From Hirsutella rhossiliensis (taxonomy: Eukaryota > Ascomycota > Sordariomycetes > Hypocreales > Ophiocordycipitaceae), in contig NW_025408671.1 in the NCBI RefSeq assembly GCF_020360975.1, positions 1,364,001 through 1,428,000 on the forward strand: DNA of 64,000 nt, written 5' to 3'. The notes beneath the pieces were generated by a model. The model saw only the letters and a list, made by a program, of their open reading frames with translations, searched no databases and was not told the origin of the DNA. The translations under genes and the position numbers were made by a program. Of this stretch, positions 51,179-62,502 are shown in pieces. How positions within the stretch are numbered: the stretch's first letter is position 1; each line of letters starts with the position of its first letter.

Positions 51179-53990
51179 GAATTAGTTAGTTTATAGATCT
51201 TATTAATCGATTTTATTATATCCGCTAGTTTAGTTACTATTTTCGTTTATATTACTAAAGCCTATAATAATTTACTTAAACGGTTATCCCTTTTATTTTA
51301 TTTAGTAGCTAAATTATTATAAAATTTTACTTTCTTTTAAATCTACTAGTCTTAGAAACTTATATCTTTATTTTAATATAGCTAGCTAGATTTCTAGTTA
51401 ATTAGTTAGTTGCTCTCTTATAGCTATAGAAGTCTTAATATAAGGTTATATTCTTTAATATCTATAATATTAAAGTTAACTTATTTATTATAGCCTTAGA
51501 TATTAATATTAAGGTAATTAATCTCTATATTAATAATTTTATTATTATAGTTAAAAGCCTTTCCTTTAATATTTATAAGTTTATATAGATCTTTCTTATT
51601 TCTTTATATAAGTTAGTAATAATTAATAACTTTAAGTAAAATATAATTACTTATTATACTATAGTTTAAAAGTATATACGCGTAATATCCCGCGATTTAA
51701 ATATCTAATACTATATAGTTACTATAGCTTACTATTACTATATATAGGGTCCTTAGATCTTATTATATTATACTAGTCTATAGCTCTTTTATAGATAGCG
51801 TACCTTATTTTTTACTTAGTTCTTATTTATTTTATTTAGGTATTCTTCTTTAATTTATTATTAATATTATTTCTTTATATTCTTATTATATAGTATTATA
51901 TTAAGGCTTAAGAGACTAATTTCTTATAGCTAATTTAAGATTTCTTATTTTTTAATACTATATTATTTATATTATATTACTTTATAGTTAATTATATAAT
52001 ATACTTTATAATTTTCTTTATTTTTATATTAAAGGTTAAGTTTTCGTTTTATAACTTTTTATTTCTTATATAGTTTTTTTATATTAATTTTTCCTTAGTT
52101 AAATAAAGCTATAATAGTATCGACTATAGTAATAGCTATAATATAGTCTACTTTATATAGTACTAGTTAATATCGAATTAGTATAGCTTATTAGTTTTCT
52201 ATAAGAATTTAAGGTATCTATTAAGTTTTAATTTTAAGTATTTCTTTAAATTTTTTAAAGTATAGAGCGTGTTCTTTAATTATAGCATTTTCCCTTAGTA
52301 GTAAAGGTAGTAGTATAAGTTCGTTCTTATCTTTTATTTCTCTAAGTATTTCTTATTCTTTAAATCTTATATTATTAATACTTTATTAATCCTCTTTAAG
52401 TTATTATTTAAGTTTTATAAGTATAAGGGTTATATCCTTATCTTCTTTACTATATTATTAATAAACTACTTATTGCTCTTATTAAATTTTTATTTTATAT
52501 ATCTTCCTAGAATCGTTTATTATTTTTCTTAATTTAGTCTTAAGAGACTCCTTTAAGATAAGGGTCTTTTAGTTCTATAAATTTAACTTATTTCTATATT
52601 TTAGGACCCCTTTATTATATTATTATAAGGGTTCTCCTTAATAGCTTTAAGAACTATCTAGTACTATTTTTATTACTTAAGTATACTATATATTTATCGT
52701 TATACTATATAGTTTAACTAAGGAGTTTATACTTTAGTTCCTATTTATTAGTAGTATTAAATTATTTCTTACCTTCTTAAGCTAGTACTTAGTAAGTTTT
52801 CTTATCCTTATAAGGTTATCTATATTTCTTAGAGTAATATCTAAGTTTCTTATAATTAAAATACTTTCCTTTACCTTTTTATATTATACTTAAATCTATT
52901 AGTCTAGGATTTATTATATATACCTAGGCTATTTATATTTCGCGCCTTTTCTTATAGTTAGCGTATTAGCTAAAGTTATTTTTATAAGAAAGGTTTTAGT
53001 TTCCTCTTCCTTATTTCTTTTCTTAGCGTTATATATACTATTTATTATCGATTTATACTACTATAGTATTTAAGAGGCTATTAGGTTAATCTTTCTTATA
53101 GAGTTCGTCCTTAACTTCTTTTATAGAATCGTAATATAATAGGTTCGTCGTCCTATTTAAGTTTTAAGGTAACTTAATAGAATTTAATAGTATAGTTTAA
53201 TACTAAGGTCTTTTATTAAAGTTCTCGAAGTTTTTATTTAGCTTCTTATTCTTCGTTAGTTATTATAAATACCTTAGTAATAGCTTCTTTAAATCCTTAG
53301 AAACTAGTAAAGACTTTATCTATTTCGCTATTTTATTATACTAGTTAATTATAAAGAAAGTCCTTTATAATAAGTTTAAACTAAGCGAGTACTATTTTAA
53401 ATAAATAATTTCCTATATAAAGTACCTTTTTAATTAAGTTTAAGAGTTTTATTAAGTAAAACTAGTAATAGGCCTTATATTAAGTAAGAAAGTCTTAAAG
53501 AGTATTATAAGTACTATTAAATAGTCCTAGCTATTTTAGTTTAACTACTTTTCTAAGGTCCCTAACTTATTTATTACCTCCTTTATTCTTAAGTAACTAA
53601 ACCTCCTATTAAAGGGTAATAATCTTATATATTATATCCTAAGGTAATATAGTAGCTTTAAAGTTAGTTAATCTAGTTTACTATATAAGTATATTAATAG
53701 TTACGATATTACTTAAAGTAATATAGTTTAATATTAAATAAGAGCTTTTAACGTATAACGACTAGTATTATTCTTAAGGGATAAACCTATTAAGGGGTTT
53801 ATATTAGTTAATATAATAAGGTATAGTCTAAGTAATAAGTAAGATATTATATTAGTAATAAGTTAGAGGTTATAAGCTATAGATTATAACTAAGTAATTA
53901 AGTAATTAGAATTAAAGATAAGATTATAATAGAGATTATAATAATTATATTAAAAGCTATCGAGCTATTTATTTAAAGGAGTATTCTATT
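51179..53990 (-). mobile_element. Ty3/gypsy element G1, copy 2, 3'-truncated
   Basis: It is the reverse complement of about 15,970-18,470 of copy 1, minus the solo LTR. Protease region is at about 51,240-51,600, gag at about 52,100-53,300 and leader at about 53,770-53,990. Reverse transcriptase and integrase are missing beyond 51,179, where a Copia-I LTR fragment starts. It supplies the empty site for the solo LTR in copy 1. Confidence 0.75.
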
Positions 53991-56100
53991 CCTTCCTTAT
54001 TTATCTTAAGAGCTTCCCTAGATCGCCGAGAGCACTAGGTGATCCCGTTGCCTAGGAGCGCTAGAGCGCTAGAGCGATCCTATAATCCTAGTTATAGAGA
54101 GTTAGACCGCTTAAGTAACCTATCGCTCTAAACTTAATTAGCCCGTCGGTCCGTTTAATATTCCTTACTCCCTATATTACGTGTTCTTATAATATATACT
54201 AGTCCCCCGCGGTTTACTAGACCGTGGTCGTAATATACCTACCCCTAACGGTTAGGTATAAGAGTAAATAGATATCTTTACTAGTATTCCTCTAGCTAAC
54301 GTATCTCCCTTTCCCCTAGGTTAACTAATTTACTTAGAAGGATAACGCCCTTATACTTTTCCTTTTAATAGCCTATTTAAGCAAGGAATTAAAATAGCGT
54401 ATTTACTAGGGGCCGATAATAGTATAGCTATAAGTATAGCTAATATAGTAAGACTTTAGTAATAAGCCCGTTAAGCGTCTTACTATACTATTAATCTCTA
54501 TAAAGTATAATAATAAGATAGGTAGCGTTAATATTAGTAACTAGCTTTAAGTAGGCATAGGAAATAACTACTATATTAATAAGGGGAATTAGCGGGCACT
54601 TATATAGTCCTTCCTCCTTAAAACTATACTTATTAATAGCTACCTTATATAGCTTTATAGGTAGCCTAGCTACTTATAAATAACCTTATAGCGTAAGTAG
54701 CGGCAGCGCCTTATAGAGGAGCTTTATATAGCCTACGGTAAAGTAAGCAGCTTAAGATAATAGTTTTAAGCTAGGGACGTATTTATACTTATTTTATAGT
54801 ATAAATATATCTAATAGTTAAAAGGCTCGCCTTATATTGCTTACTAAGGCTCTAAAGCTAGGTAGCTAAGATTATAAAGTTAACGTAAGCTACTAGGAGC
54901 CGCTAGCGGCAATAAGCAGCCGATAAAGATAAGGAAGGGATATAACTAGTATAATATAGCGATTTATATAAGCCCGTGTTATTAAGACTTTTATTATAGC
55001 TCTATTTACTAGTAAAATTATATACCCCTTATAGCGGGCCGTCTTAATTAGCTAGCATCCCTGCCTATAACCTTAGTACGGTCTTCGCGCAGCTAAAAGG
55101 ATAATAATAAGCTACTTATACTAAGTTCCCTTATAACGAGGGCATTATAGATAGTATTATAGACGGTATAATAGCCGGTACTAGAGGTATGGCCGCCTAT
55201 TACAGCTATACGGGCGTTATAGCTTCTTAATTCGAGTTAGGCTAGCTTAACGCGGCTTAACGCGAGCGTTCGAAGGCGCTAGGGGCGGGACGTGATCGAT
55301 AAACTTAGCTATAGCCCGTGCTCTCTCATCGTTAGCTTAAGGAAATATAAGGGGAAGGGGATTAAGAGGAGGACGCGGTAGGAGGGGCGCGCCGCCGGCT
55401 TCGTTAAGGCAGCCGGCTTCGTTAGGCGTTAGAGGGATCGTTAAGTAGGATGCAATTAAGGCGCCGCCGCCGCCGACCATATAGCCGTAAAGGCTAGAGG
55501 AGGAGCCGGATTAATTAACGGGCCGATTATTATAACTTCGAGCTTAAGGCTCGGAAATACGTTATTTAAGCAAATTAAGAGGCATACGTTATATAGCCTT
55601 TATTGCCTCTATATATATATGCGGGCGGGCGTAGGCGCGGGTGCGGGCATTTAGGCGGTACGGGTACTTGCTAGGCGCGCGCGGTATAAATAGGCGGGGC
55701 GGGCTAGCGTTGGTACGTATCTTAAAAATAGGGCGAATATACGGATAGTAGTATATATATATATAGTTAGCAATACTTATAAAAAAAGACATACCATCTA
55801 AGTATTAAGAGTAAAAGGCTTATCCTTTCTAACTATCTAGCTATTAGGTCTATCTTATATATAGATAAGTTTAATATTACTTATCTAGTATATAGGATAA
55901 GGGTAGCTCTATCTATCTCTACCTTATACCTAGTAGATTTATCCTTTATCCTATAATACTAACTTAGGTATAGAGATATACTAATGCCCTCTTCTAGCTA
56001 GCTATTTATAGTATTAACACCTATATACGCCCCTTACTGGTCCTAATAGATAGGCCAAGACATGCATTACTAAATTTACCTTTCTAAGCCCCTATACCTT
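53991..56100. other. RIP transition zone, no gene seen
   Basis: CpA/TpG depletion is strong at 54,000-55,000, patchy at 55,000-55,800 and gone by about 56,100. No transposon domain is recognised. Small repeats are present: GCGCTAGA units near 54,057-54,080, and two 13-bp copies of GCCGGCTTCGTTA at 55,394-55,406 and 55,412-55,424. Bases 55,610-55,720 are strikingly GC-rich (GCGGGCGGGCG...). The open frame at 55,589-55,792 is not convincing. The gradient fits RIP leaking from the repeats into single-copy flank. Confidence 0.5.
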
Positions 56101-56672
56101 CTACTATGCTCTTAAGCCACTGCTTGAGAAGAACCTTTCGTCACTACGTTCCTTAAGGCAAAGCGGACATTCCCGCATATTCTTCCCTTCTAGGCCATCC
56201 AACTAGAGTGACTGGTCAATCTGCGTTATATTACGCGCTATAGGGGAGAGAGTATAAGTTGGACCGATAAGTCAGGTGTATTCATTGACGGGAGATATTG
56301 ACTTCGTGCTGGTGTCTTTGGGCTTGCTGCTCTATCACGTCACTGTGATAGCATTGGGCTGGAATCCTAAAAAAAACTCCTTGGTACAAGGTTTAAGACT
56401 CAGGGGGGAACAGTCATGGAGATGGTGTAAAGGCAAGTAGTTAACGGGAGTGAATTGCTTGAGGCAGCTAAATGGTAAATAAAACCGAGCCATCCCTCGT
56501 AATCTTCATCAGCACATGAAGCGGGCGCTGGAAGACACCGTTACCGGGCTCGGTGACAGACATCGAACTTCAAAGTCCAGGCAACATCCAGTCTCTGGCT
56601 CTTCAGGCAACCTATCCGGCGGAACGTTCAACTTGCGAGCCAAGTGTGCGCGATATGACAGGTGTCCTTCCC

Positions 56673-57236
56673 TTAGTTGTCATCGTAAGGGCCGTCTCCA
56701 TCTCCGCAATCACGACCGCGGCACGGAGGCGGCGACGGGGGTTCGTCACCTCCACAGTCGGGGCTGCCTGGGCGGCACGGTGGGTGGGGATGCGGGTGGG
56801 GATGCGGGTGAGGATGCGGGTGAGGAGGTCGGCCACCATCACAGCCGGGCCTGCCGGGGCGGCACGGAGGAGGGGGAGGCGGCGGAGGCGGCGAGGGAGA
56901 GCCGCAGTTGCGACCGCCGCGGCGGCGGCAGCACTCCCGATCACCCTCGCGGCATTTCTTGTGCTTGGGAGGCTCAGGCGGCGGCCCGCACGTCTTCTCG
57001 GCGAAATGCTTGCAGATGATGCAAGCCGGGGCCTGGTTCTCGGAGATCTTCTCGACCTCTCCGAGATCGCGCTTGCAGATGTTGCCACACAGTTTGCCGC
57101 ACTTGAATGTGGCTTCTTCATTCGACATGGCGCCAAGCTGCTCGGCGGTCAAGGACTGGAGCTCGGATTCGGCATTTTGGTTGGCAACGGCGCCGGCCAC
57201 GAAGGCGGCCGTCAAGATGAAAGACTTGAATTGCAT
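56673..57236 (-). CDS. Small secreted cysteine/proline-rich protein with His-Pro repeat
   Basis: The gene has one exon and encodes 187 residues. The N-terminus (MQFKSFILTAAFVAGAVA) is a clear signal peptide, probably cut after residue 18. Residues about 46-100 hold most of the cysteines (CGKLCGNIC, CIICKH, CREGDRECC). A run of nine prolines follows, then a repeated H-P stretch with seven His, and two similar CRPG-x-P-x-C units, ending in an acidic tail. No enzyme family is recognised. Role is unknown: a wall-associated, metal-binding (His/Cys) or effector-like protein are possibilities by composition only. A TATAAAG lies 97 bases upstream (57,333-57,339). It is the first gene beside the RIPed island. 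Frames open on the other strand over the same bases are shadows of its GC-rich repeats. Confidence 0.75.
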   Translation of the reverse strand: MQFKSFILTAAFVAGAVANQNAESELQSLTAEQLGAMSNEEATFKCGKLCGNICKRDLGEVEKISENQAPACIICKHFAEKTCGPPPEPPKHKKCREGDRECCRRRGGRNCGSPSPPPPPPPPPCRPGRPGCDGGRPPHPHPHPHPHPHPHPPCRPGSPDCGGDEPPSPPPCRGRDCGDGDGPYDDN

Positions 57237-57239
57237 ATT

Positions 57240-58364
57240 GTTGAAGAGATCCGGGCTTGCCTAGGAAAAATTGAGCCAAGAGGTGCCTGTGATGAGGATG
57301 TGGTTAGAGAAGAGCCTTGGCGAGTCTGCTGTCTTTATACTCGTGGAGGCTGCCCGAGTTCCGACATGGACGAGTGTGCTACATATCTGGGAGGCGTTTT
57401 CCCATGCCTTTGTGCGGCCAGCAAACAGAGGGGAGGATTCTTCAACAAGCGCGAGGACTTTCAGCTTTCCAAGACAACTGCAGGCCGGACAAGAATGGCG
57501 CTACTTCGAGGTTGGCTATGACGCTCGAAACAATCAAGCAAGTATACTCCGGGGTTGGAGCATTCTGACGGAATATCAGACATGCTAGGAGCCTTTTGGC
57601 CTTCTGAGTGGGTTGGCGTCTCGGCTCGTCGATCAAGCACATACCCAAAGGCCGAGTTATGTCGACAACCCGCCACTACATACGTATGCAGTGAGCACTT
57701 TATATCTGAGACACGGCACAGCTCTAGGCAACGCTTTCCCCCTTGAGTAAACTGCAGGCTATGAGGTCTGACTTGCCCATGTCGATCCAATCTAATGTTT
57801 TCTTGGAATGCCAAAATCGAACGCAAGATTGCCCTTCACTACGTAATATGCCGACACGGCCTCTCCTACCGTGACAACCTAGATGGAACAAGCTCATCTG
57901 CGGCATGGCTATTCAGCTCCGCTTCCCATTGCGTCAGGTCAAGCTCATTGTCTATTCGCCGTTCGCCCTTGTGATTCAAGTCCAGCGCTTGTCTGTAAGT
58001 ACAAGTGGCGTCAAGGACGCTTGGTGGTCTCCAGATGGTCACCTCAATCTCATCCAATGGATCCCCTCGCCGAGCTCGGGACGGTCGGCAAGGCCAGGAA
58101 ACCAGGGTGCGCCAGGCCTGTGGCGAACTAATCAAGGGAGGATTTTTACTTCCGAGGCCACAACCGGCCTCGAAAAGGGCCATACCAGAATGTGTCGGTT
58201 AAGGCTTTTTATTCAAGCGGGCATTATCGAAACTGTCCCCGGTTGACGCTGAGAATTCAAGGTCAAGGTGGACTGTGCAATGGCTCAGTTGTATCTCCAT
58301 GCATATGCAGAGTAACACGCAGTCCACGGTGGAATTGGCAGATCATTTGTTTCAACACCATACG
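57240..58364. other. Intergenic, no gene recognised
   Basis: Several short open frames on both strands (60-120 codons) have no signal peptide, domain or splice-site support. Base composition is normal. It includes the promoter of the small secreted gene and the 3' region of the dioxygenase gene. Confidence 0.5.
57333..57339 (-). promoter_or_regulatory. Probable TATA box of the small secreted protein gene
   Basis: TATAAAG on the minus strand, 97 bases before the ATG at 57,236. It is placed by position and consensus only. Confidence 0.4.
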
Positions 58365-59261
58365 TCAAGCTATACACCCTTCACAATGTTTCCAATTCAG
58401 CCCACAAGCGCTCGACCAGTCGTCGTACACGGCCGTCGCCCTCATGTCGCGGACATGGTTGCCCTCGAAGCCGCTTCCAGGGGCCTTACGCATCACGCAC
58501 GTGTTATCCTAGACGCGTGAGTCGAACGAGCAAAGGTTGAGCGAGTCTCTTCTTTTGCTTACCCATATAACAAGATCCCCGTTGTCTTCCCAGTCGACGA
58601 TGAAGATATTCTGGTCCTGGCTGGAGTGCCGGAGCAGATCGTCAATCACCGGCTGGCTTTCTTTCTTGGACCATCCATCGACATGGTGCGCGTGCGCCGC
58701 GATGTAAAGATTCGTGCGCCTGCTCAGCTCGTGTAGTTGCACCAGCCTGTGCCGGGCCATAGTGTGGTCCTCGGCTTCCCTGCTCTTGAAGAGATCGCAT
58801 TCGGGCGCACCCAGCTGTCTGCTATGCACCACCAAATGGCATAGCACGTGGTCTTTGCTGATCTCTTTGGTCGCATTGTCCAGGCCCTCGGGCGCTGTTC
58901 TCGTGTCGGCAAACTCCGTCCTTCCGCCGGCTCCCTTGGGCGGCAGTTGGTGGGCGCGGAGGATCGAGTATCCAGCTCGGCGCGCATTGTAGGAGCAATC
59001 GACGTGGAAGAGGTCGTTTCCCCGGCCGATCTGGTGCCTCACTCTATTCTTGGAGGCCACACGTTCGTCATCGTCAATGTTTCCCACATCGGTGAGCTCA
59101 CTGTGAGGCGCCAGTCGATACTCGGCCCCGGGCTTGACAATGACGGCCGAAACATCGGGCTCGCCAAATTTTCGCGCAAAGGCTACGTGCCAGGCGTCGT
59201 CGGAGAGAAGTCTGGTGAGAGTAGGGTCCGATGGAGGGTGGATGGGTTGCCGGATTGCCAT
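58365..59261 (-). CDS. TauD/TfdA-type 2-oxoglutarate dioxygenase, probably defective
   Basis: Exon 1 is 59,261-58,563. A 54-base intron (58,562-58,509) has GTAAGC donor and TAG acceptor. Exon 2 is 58,508-58,365, ending TGA. The product is 280 residues. The family makes Fe(II)/2-oxoglutarate enzymes that hydroxylate and cleave small substrates such as taurine or aryloxyacetates; fungal substrates are mostly unknown. Visible motifs are H86-x-D88 (FHVDCSYN), RRAGYS, GRTEFADTRTA, SRRTNLYIAAHAHH and GDLVIW-DNTCVM. Two things are wrong. Family members usually start about 50 residues earlier, and that part is absent between PIHP (6-9) and LSDDAW (19-24). The distal iron ligand, normally His in DNTxVMHRA, reads Arg240 (VMRKA). 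The Arg of the 2-oxoglutarate site (253 or 256) is kept. It could be a decaying gene or a non-catalytic paralogue. Confidence 0.75.
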
Positions 59262-61081
59262 ATCGGATATTGGTTCATGTAGTGCTAGAGCAAAGTTCTA
59301 CTCTCTTGCTACCTGGGACTACAGGATCTGGGGGCCCTGATTCAACTCGTTCGCAGGCGCGGTGGCATGCTCCTGGGCTTGGTGCGAATGCAGACGTTGC
59401 CGCTTCTGGGTGGTGAAGCCGGCTTCTAGATCGATTCGACTTTCATGTCAGGGGGCTCGCGTCAGCTAGTAGCGAAGGATCACAGGCGATAAGATCGCGC
59501 AAGCCCATATCGGTTCAGCTAGAAGGTGCTCTGTTCATGGCAAACTGTCGTTGGCAGGCAAAAAGTCAAATGAGCCTCAGCACGATGAGTGATAACATTC
59601 AGATGGGGATAAACGATATGACGCGAGGGTTCTCCAGCAGTCAAAACCGGGAACCCGACGAAGTGTGATCTATTAGAGCACAGTTTCTCGAGCGCTTCCT
59701 GTTGACAAAAGGAGCCTGCCCTCAGTATTTAAAGCGGCAGCCCTACAAGATTGATGAAAGGCGGCGTGAGAAGACCCAAGAAGAGATCTGAGATAAGTAT
59801 ATATTGTGATAAAGAGTGAACCAATCAGCGTGCCGAACTATTGTCATTATCGAGCTTGGCTCCCTTGTCTGGTGTCAGGTTGCCCGTCGCAGCTCTTAAT
59901 ATGTTTCACTGTAAACCGAGTTTCTGGGGTCTGTTGTAAGTCTCTGTTTGCCCACGACGTGACTGGTCATCGCCAACGATAATACGCGCATCTTTAGTGC
60001 TTTGAGGCTGTACTTTCGAACAACGTTGTGAAAATTTGCTTGTTTTAGAGTGAATAACATGAGTCTGCAATTGTGCTGTAGATATAAATCATCGGAAATG
60101 GATGGTTACACTGCTTAGGGACGGTATTTAACTGGTAAGCAACTTCCTAGGCGGCGGCTGTAGGGCGACTAGAGATGAGCGACCCTGTTGGGAAGCGACC
60201 TCACTCTCCGTTAGCCTTGGCTAAGTAGCCCAAGCTTCGTCTTAACGTTACCTCCGCTAGTTTGGCTTAAGCTTAAAGATTCCCCTATGGGTCCTTGCTT
60301 GTAGCCAAGAGTCATGGGCCACCAACCACGTGGCGGTGCATTACCGCATGAAAACAGTGGACTCTGTTGGTAGGCTATGCAGACGTGACGAGGCATCCAA
60401 GCAAGGCATGAGTCATGATACACACGTGCTTGGATGTCATCCCCGGTGATCAACGTCTTTTAAGTCTGTCATTGGTCCGGCACTTGTTACCTGTTAAGGC
60501 TACCGAGCGTAGCCTAGACTCGACGGCTGCTTCGCCTTCAAGAAACAAGGTTAGTCTGCCTCGGCAAAATGAGCTTGGCCCCTTAATAAACGTCAACTAA
60601 GCCAGCTAACCCACCTTACGCATTTCATCCGATGGATCCCTCGGTCCGTGATAAATTGTCGCTGTCAACTGGTTGTCCTGTTGAGCGGGAAGGGTTGCTT
60701 CGCGTCTTTGCACCCTTACTCGCACACAGGGTTCGGCTTTGTTAGCGGCCCTCCCAACACGACAAAACCCCGACTGAAAGATTTTCAATACCAGAAGCCA
60801 CGGAGCTCCCAGTCTCTGGTAGCAATTCAATTCCAAAATCCCGCGGGGATATGCTTCTCTGATGGAGATGAGGCGGAGCCCAAGTCCTTGGGCTACCCTT
60901 GGACACAGCATTGCCTCACGTATCTTCTTCAGTTGGCAAAGGCATTTACGCTACTTAACCTCCTGCTTTGGTCAATGCTGATTTATATATAAGTCTGCTG
61001 AGCTTCGTTCTCCTTTTTCTTGATGCTCAGCCAGCCCCGACTCCTCGTATTCAAGTGTCAGAAGAGCAAAATTCTGGCAAA
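59262..61081. other. Intergenic, promoter region of lipase gene on the right
   Basis: No gene, tRNA or repeat is recognised. Open frames at 60,211-60,453, 60,606-60,911 and 60,648-60,992 lack any domain or signal peptide. A TATA-like element lies at 60,982-60,992. Confidence 0.5.
60982..60992 (+). promoter_or_regulatory. TATA-like element upstream of the lipase gene
   Basis: TTTATATATAA, 90 bases before the predicted lipase start at 61,082, is a usual spacing for a fungal TATA box plus short leader. Consensus and position only. Confidence 0.45.
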
Positions 61082-62502
61082 ATGCGGCCCCCTCATGTTT
61101 TCAGACTTTCCTTGTTGGCCTCATCCGCGTTGTCCCAAGGTTGGTTACCACTTCTGTCTCTCAACCGCTCCTCGCATATATTGGGGTGTCTAGTGTTGCT
61201 GACGCACATGCACAAGCAGGACTCTCGCCAGATCAGGAGCTCAAGGCCAACTTCCGACTCTATTCGGAGTACTCTGAAGCGGCATACTGCCCATCCGTTA
61301 CAGACGGGCCCGCGGAGCACTCGGTGTGCGAGAACCAGGACCCCGGCGCATGCCTCGATCTCGTCAACACGACAACAACGTTCAAGGAGTTCAACTCGCG
61401 TAAATTACTGGACTTTGAAAAGTACGGTGTCTCGGGCTACGTCGCCAGGGACCCCGTCAAGCAGACCATCATTGTCGCCTTTCGGGGAACCACGACGGCC
61501 AAGGATGTTCTCACCGATCTCTACTTTACCATGGGGGACACCAAGTTTGGCGACGATGATACGTAAGCTCCCTGCACCGCCGCTTTGATCGATGATCTGA
61601 CATGTTGCCGCAGAGAGCTCTGCGAGGACTGCCAAGTGCACAACGGCTTCCGGGCTGCCTTTTCCAGCGTAAAGACAGACGTCTTGAAGGCGGTGCAGAC
61701 TCTCAAAGACAAGAAAGGGTACACAAAGGTCGTCGTCACTGGCCACTCGCTCGGTGGAGCCGTGGCCACAGTCGCGAGCGCCTACCTTCGAAAGCGCGGG
61801 CACAACTGCGACCTCTACACTTACGGCTCGCCGCGCGTGGGCAATCGTCAGTTTGCCCGGTTCGTCGAGAATCAAAACCAAGGCACCAACTTCCGCATCG
61901 CCAACCAGAACGACGCCGTGGTGGCGATCCCGCTTGCAGGGCTCGGCAGGTTTCGCTGGTTTCTGCGCAACCGGTACGATCACATCTTCCCTCAGTACTG
62001 GTACAAGGACGGCTTCTCCAAGACGGGAAACCCCTACGATGCAAACTTCGAGCGTCATCGTGTAAACCAGTTTAGCACCTGCATCAAGGACAAATCTCTC
62101 TTTGGCTTTTCGGGACCACTCGACGCTCTCACCTGCAGCGTCGAGCACCACCGGGTGTACGCTAACGTCGATCCCAACAAGAAGAATTTCAATCCATGCG
62201 GCGACAAAAAAGCAAGGACAGAGGAAGAAGAGGATGAGGAGCTTACTGCAGAGGAGCATGAGATGTTGGACAAGAGCCTCAGAGACGAGTTTGAGGATGC
62301 GGCGGCCAAGAAGGCCTGTGTCAACTCTTGCAAGTCCGAGGAAGGTGAGTCGTGTCAGCCGGTGGGCATCAAGCGCCTCGAAGATGCGGCCAAGTGCCGG
62401 TGCACGGTGCGCCTGACCGGACAGGGCGAGCCCAAGGACGAGGACCGTGACGAGATCGAGTGCGACAAGGACCGCGGCTCCATTGCCGAGCCCGAGGCTT
62501 GA
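61082..62502 (+). CDS. Secreted class 3 lipase (Rhizomucor lipase type)
   Basis: Three exons: 61,082-61,139, 61,220-61,562 and 61,614-62,502, giving 429 residues. Intron 1 (80 bases) has donor GTTGGT, a CTGAC branch site and an AAGCAG acceptor. Intron 2 (51 bases) has GTAAGC and GCCGCAG, with CTGAC. Residues 1-19 (MRPPHVFRLSLLASSALSQ) form a signal peptide. The lipase fold shows VAFRGTTTAKDVLTD (oxyanion loop), GHSLGG with nucleophile Ser179, YGSPRVGN, Asp234 (QNDAVVAIP) and His313 (EHHRVYANVD), so the triad is complete. These enzymes hydrolyse ester bonds of acylglycerols outside the cell. After about residue 320 there is an extra ~110-residue tail: a Glu/Asp-rich block (EEEEDEELTAEEHEM), then a part with CVNSC, SCQP and CRC. 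It is not part of the usual fold and has no recognised family. Confidence 0.85.

Noticed and set aside
55589..55792. Minus-strand open frame of 67 codons
   Set aside because: It is biased by TA runs and GC-rich tract, with no recognisable domain; in the RIP transition zone.
56516..57521. Long plus-strand frames opposite the small secreted protein
   Set aside because: They are shadows of the Pro/His-coding repeats; no signal peptide or family, while the minus-strand frame has a clean signal peptide and cysteines.
57866..58246. Overlapping short frames on both strands between the secreted gene and the dioxygenase
   Set aside because: No domain, signal peptide or splice evidence; several frames of similar length overlap, as expected by chance.
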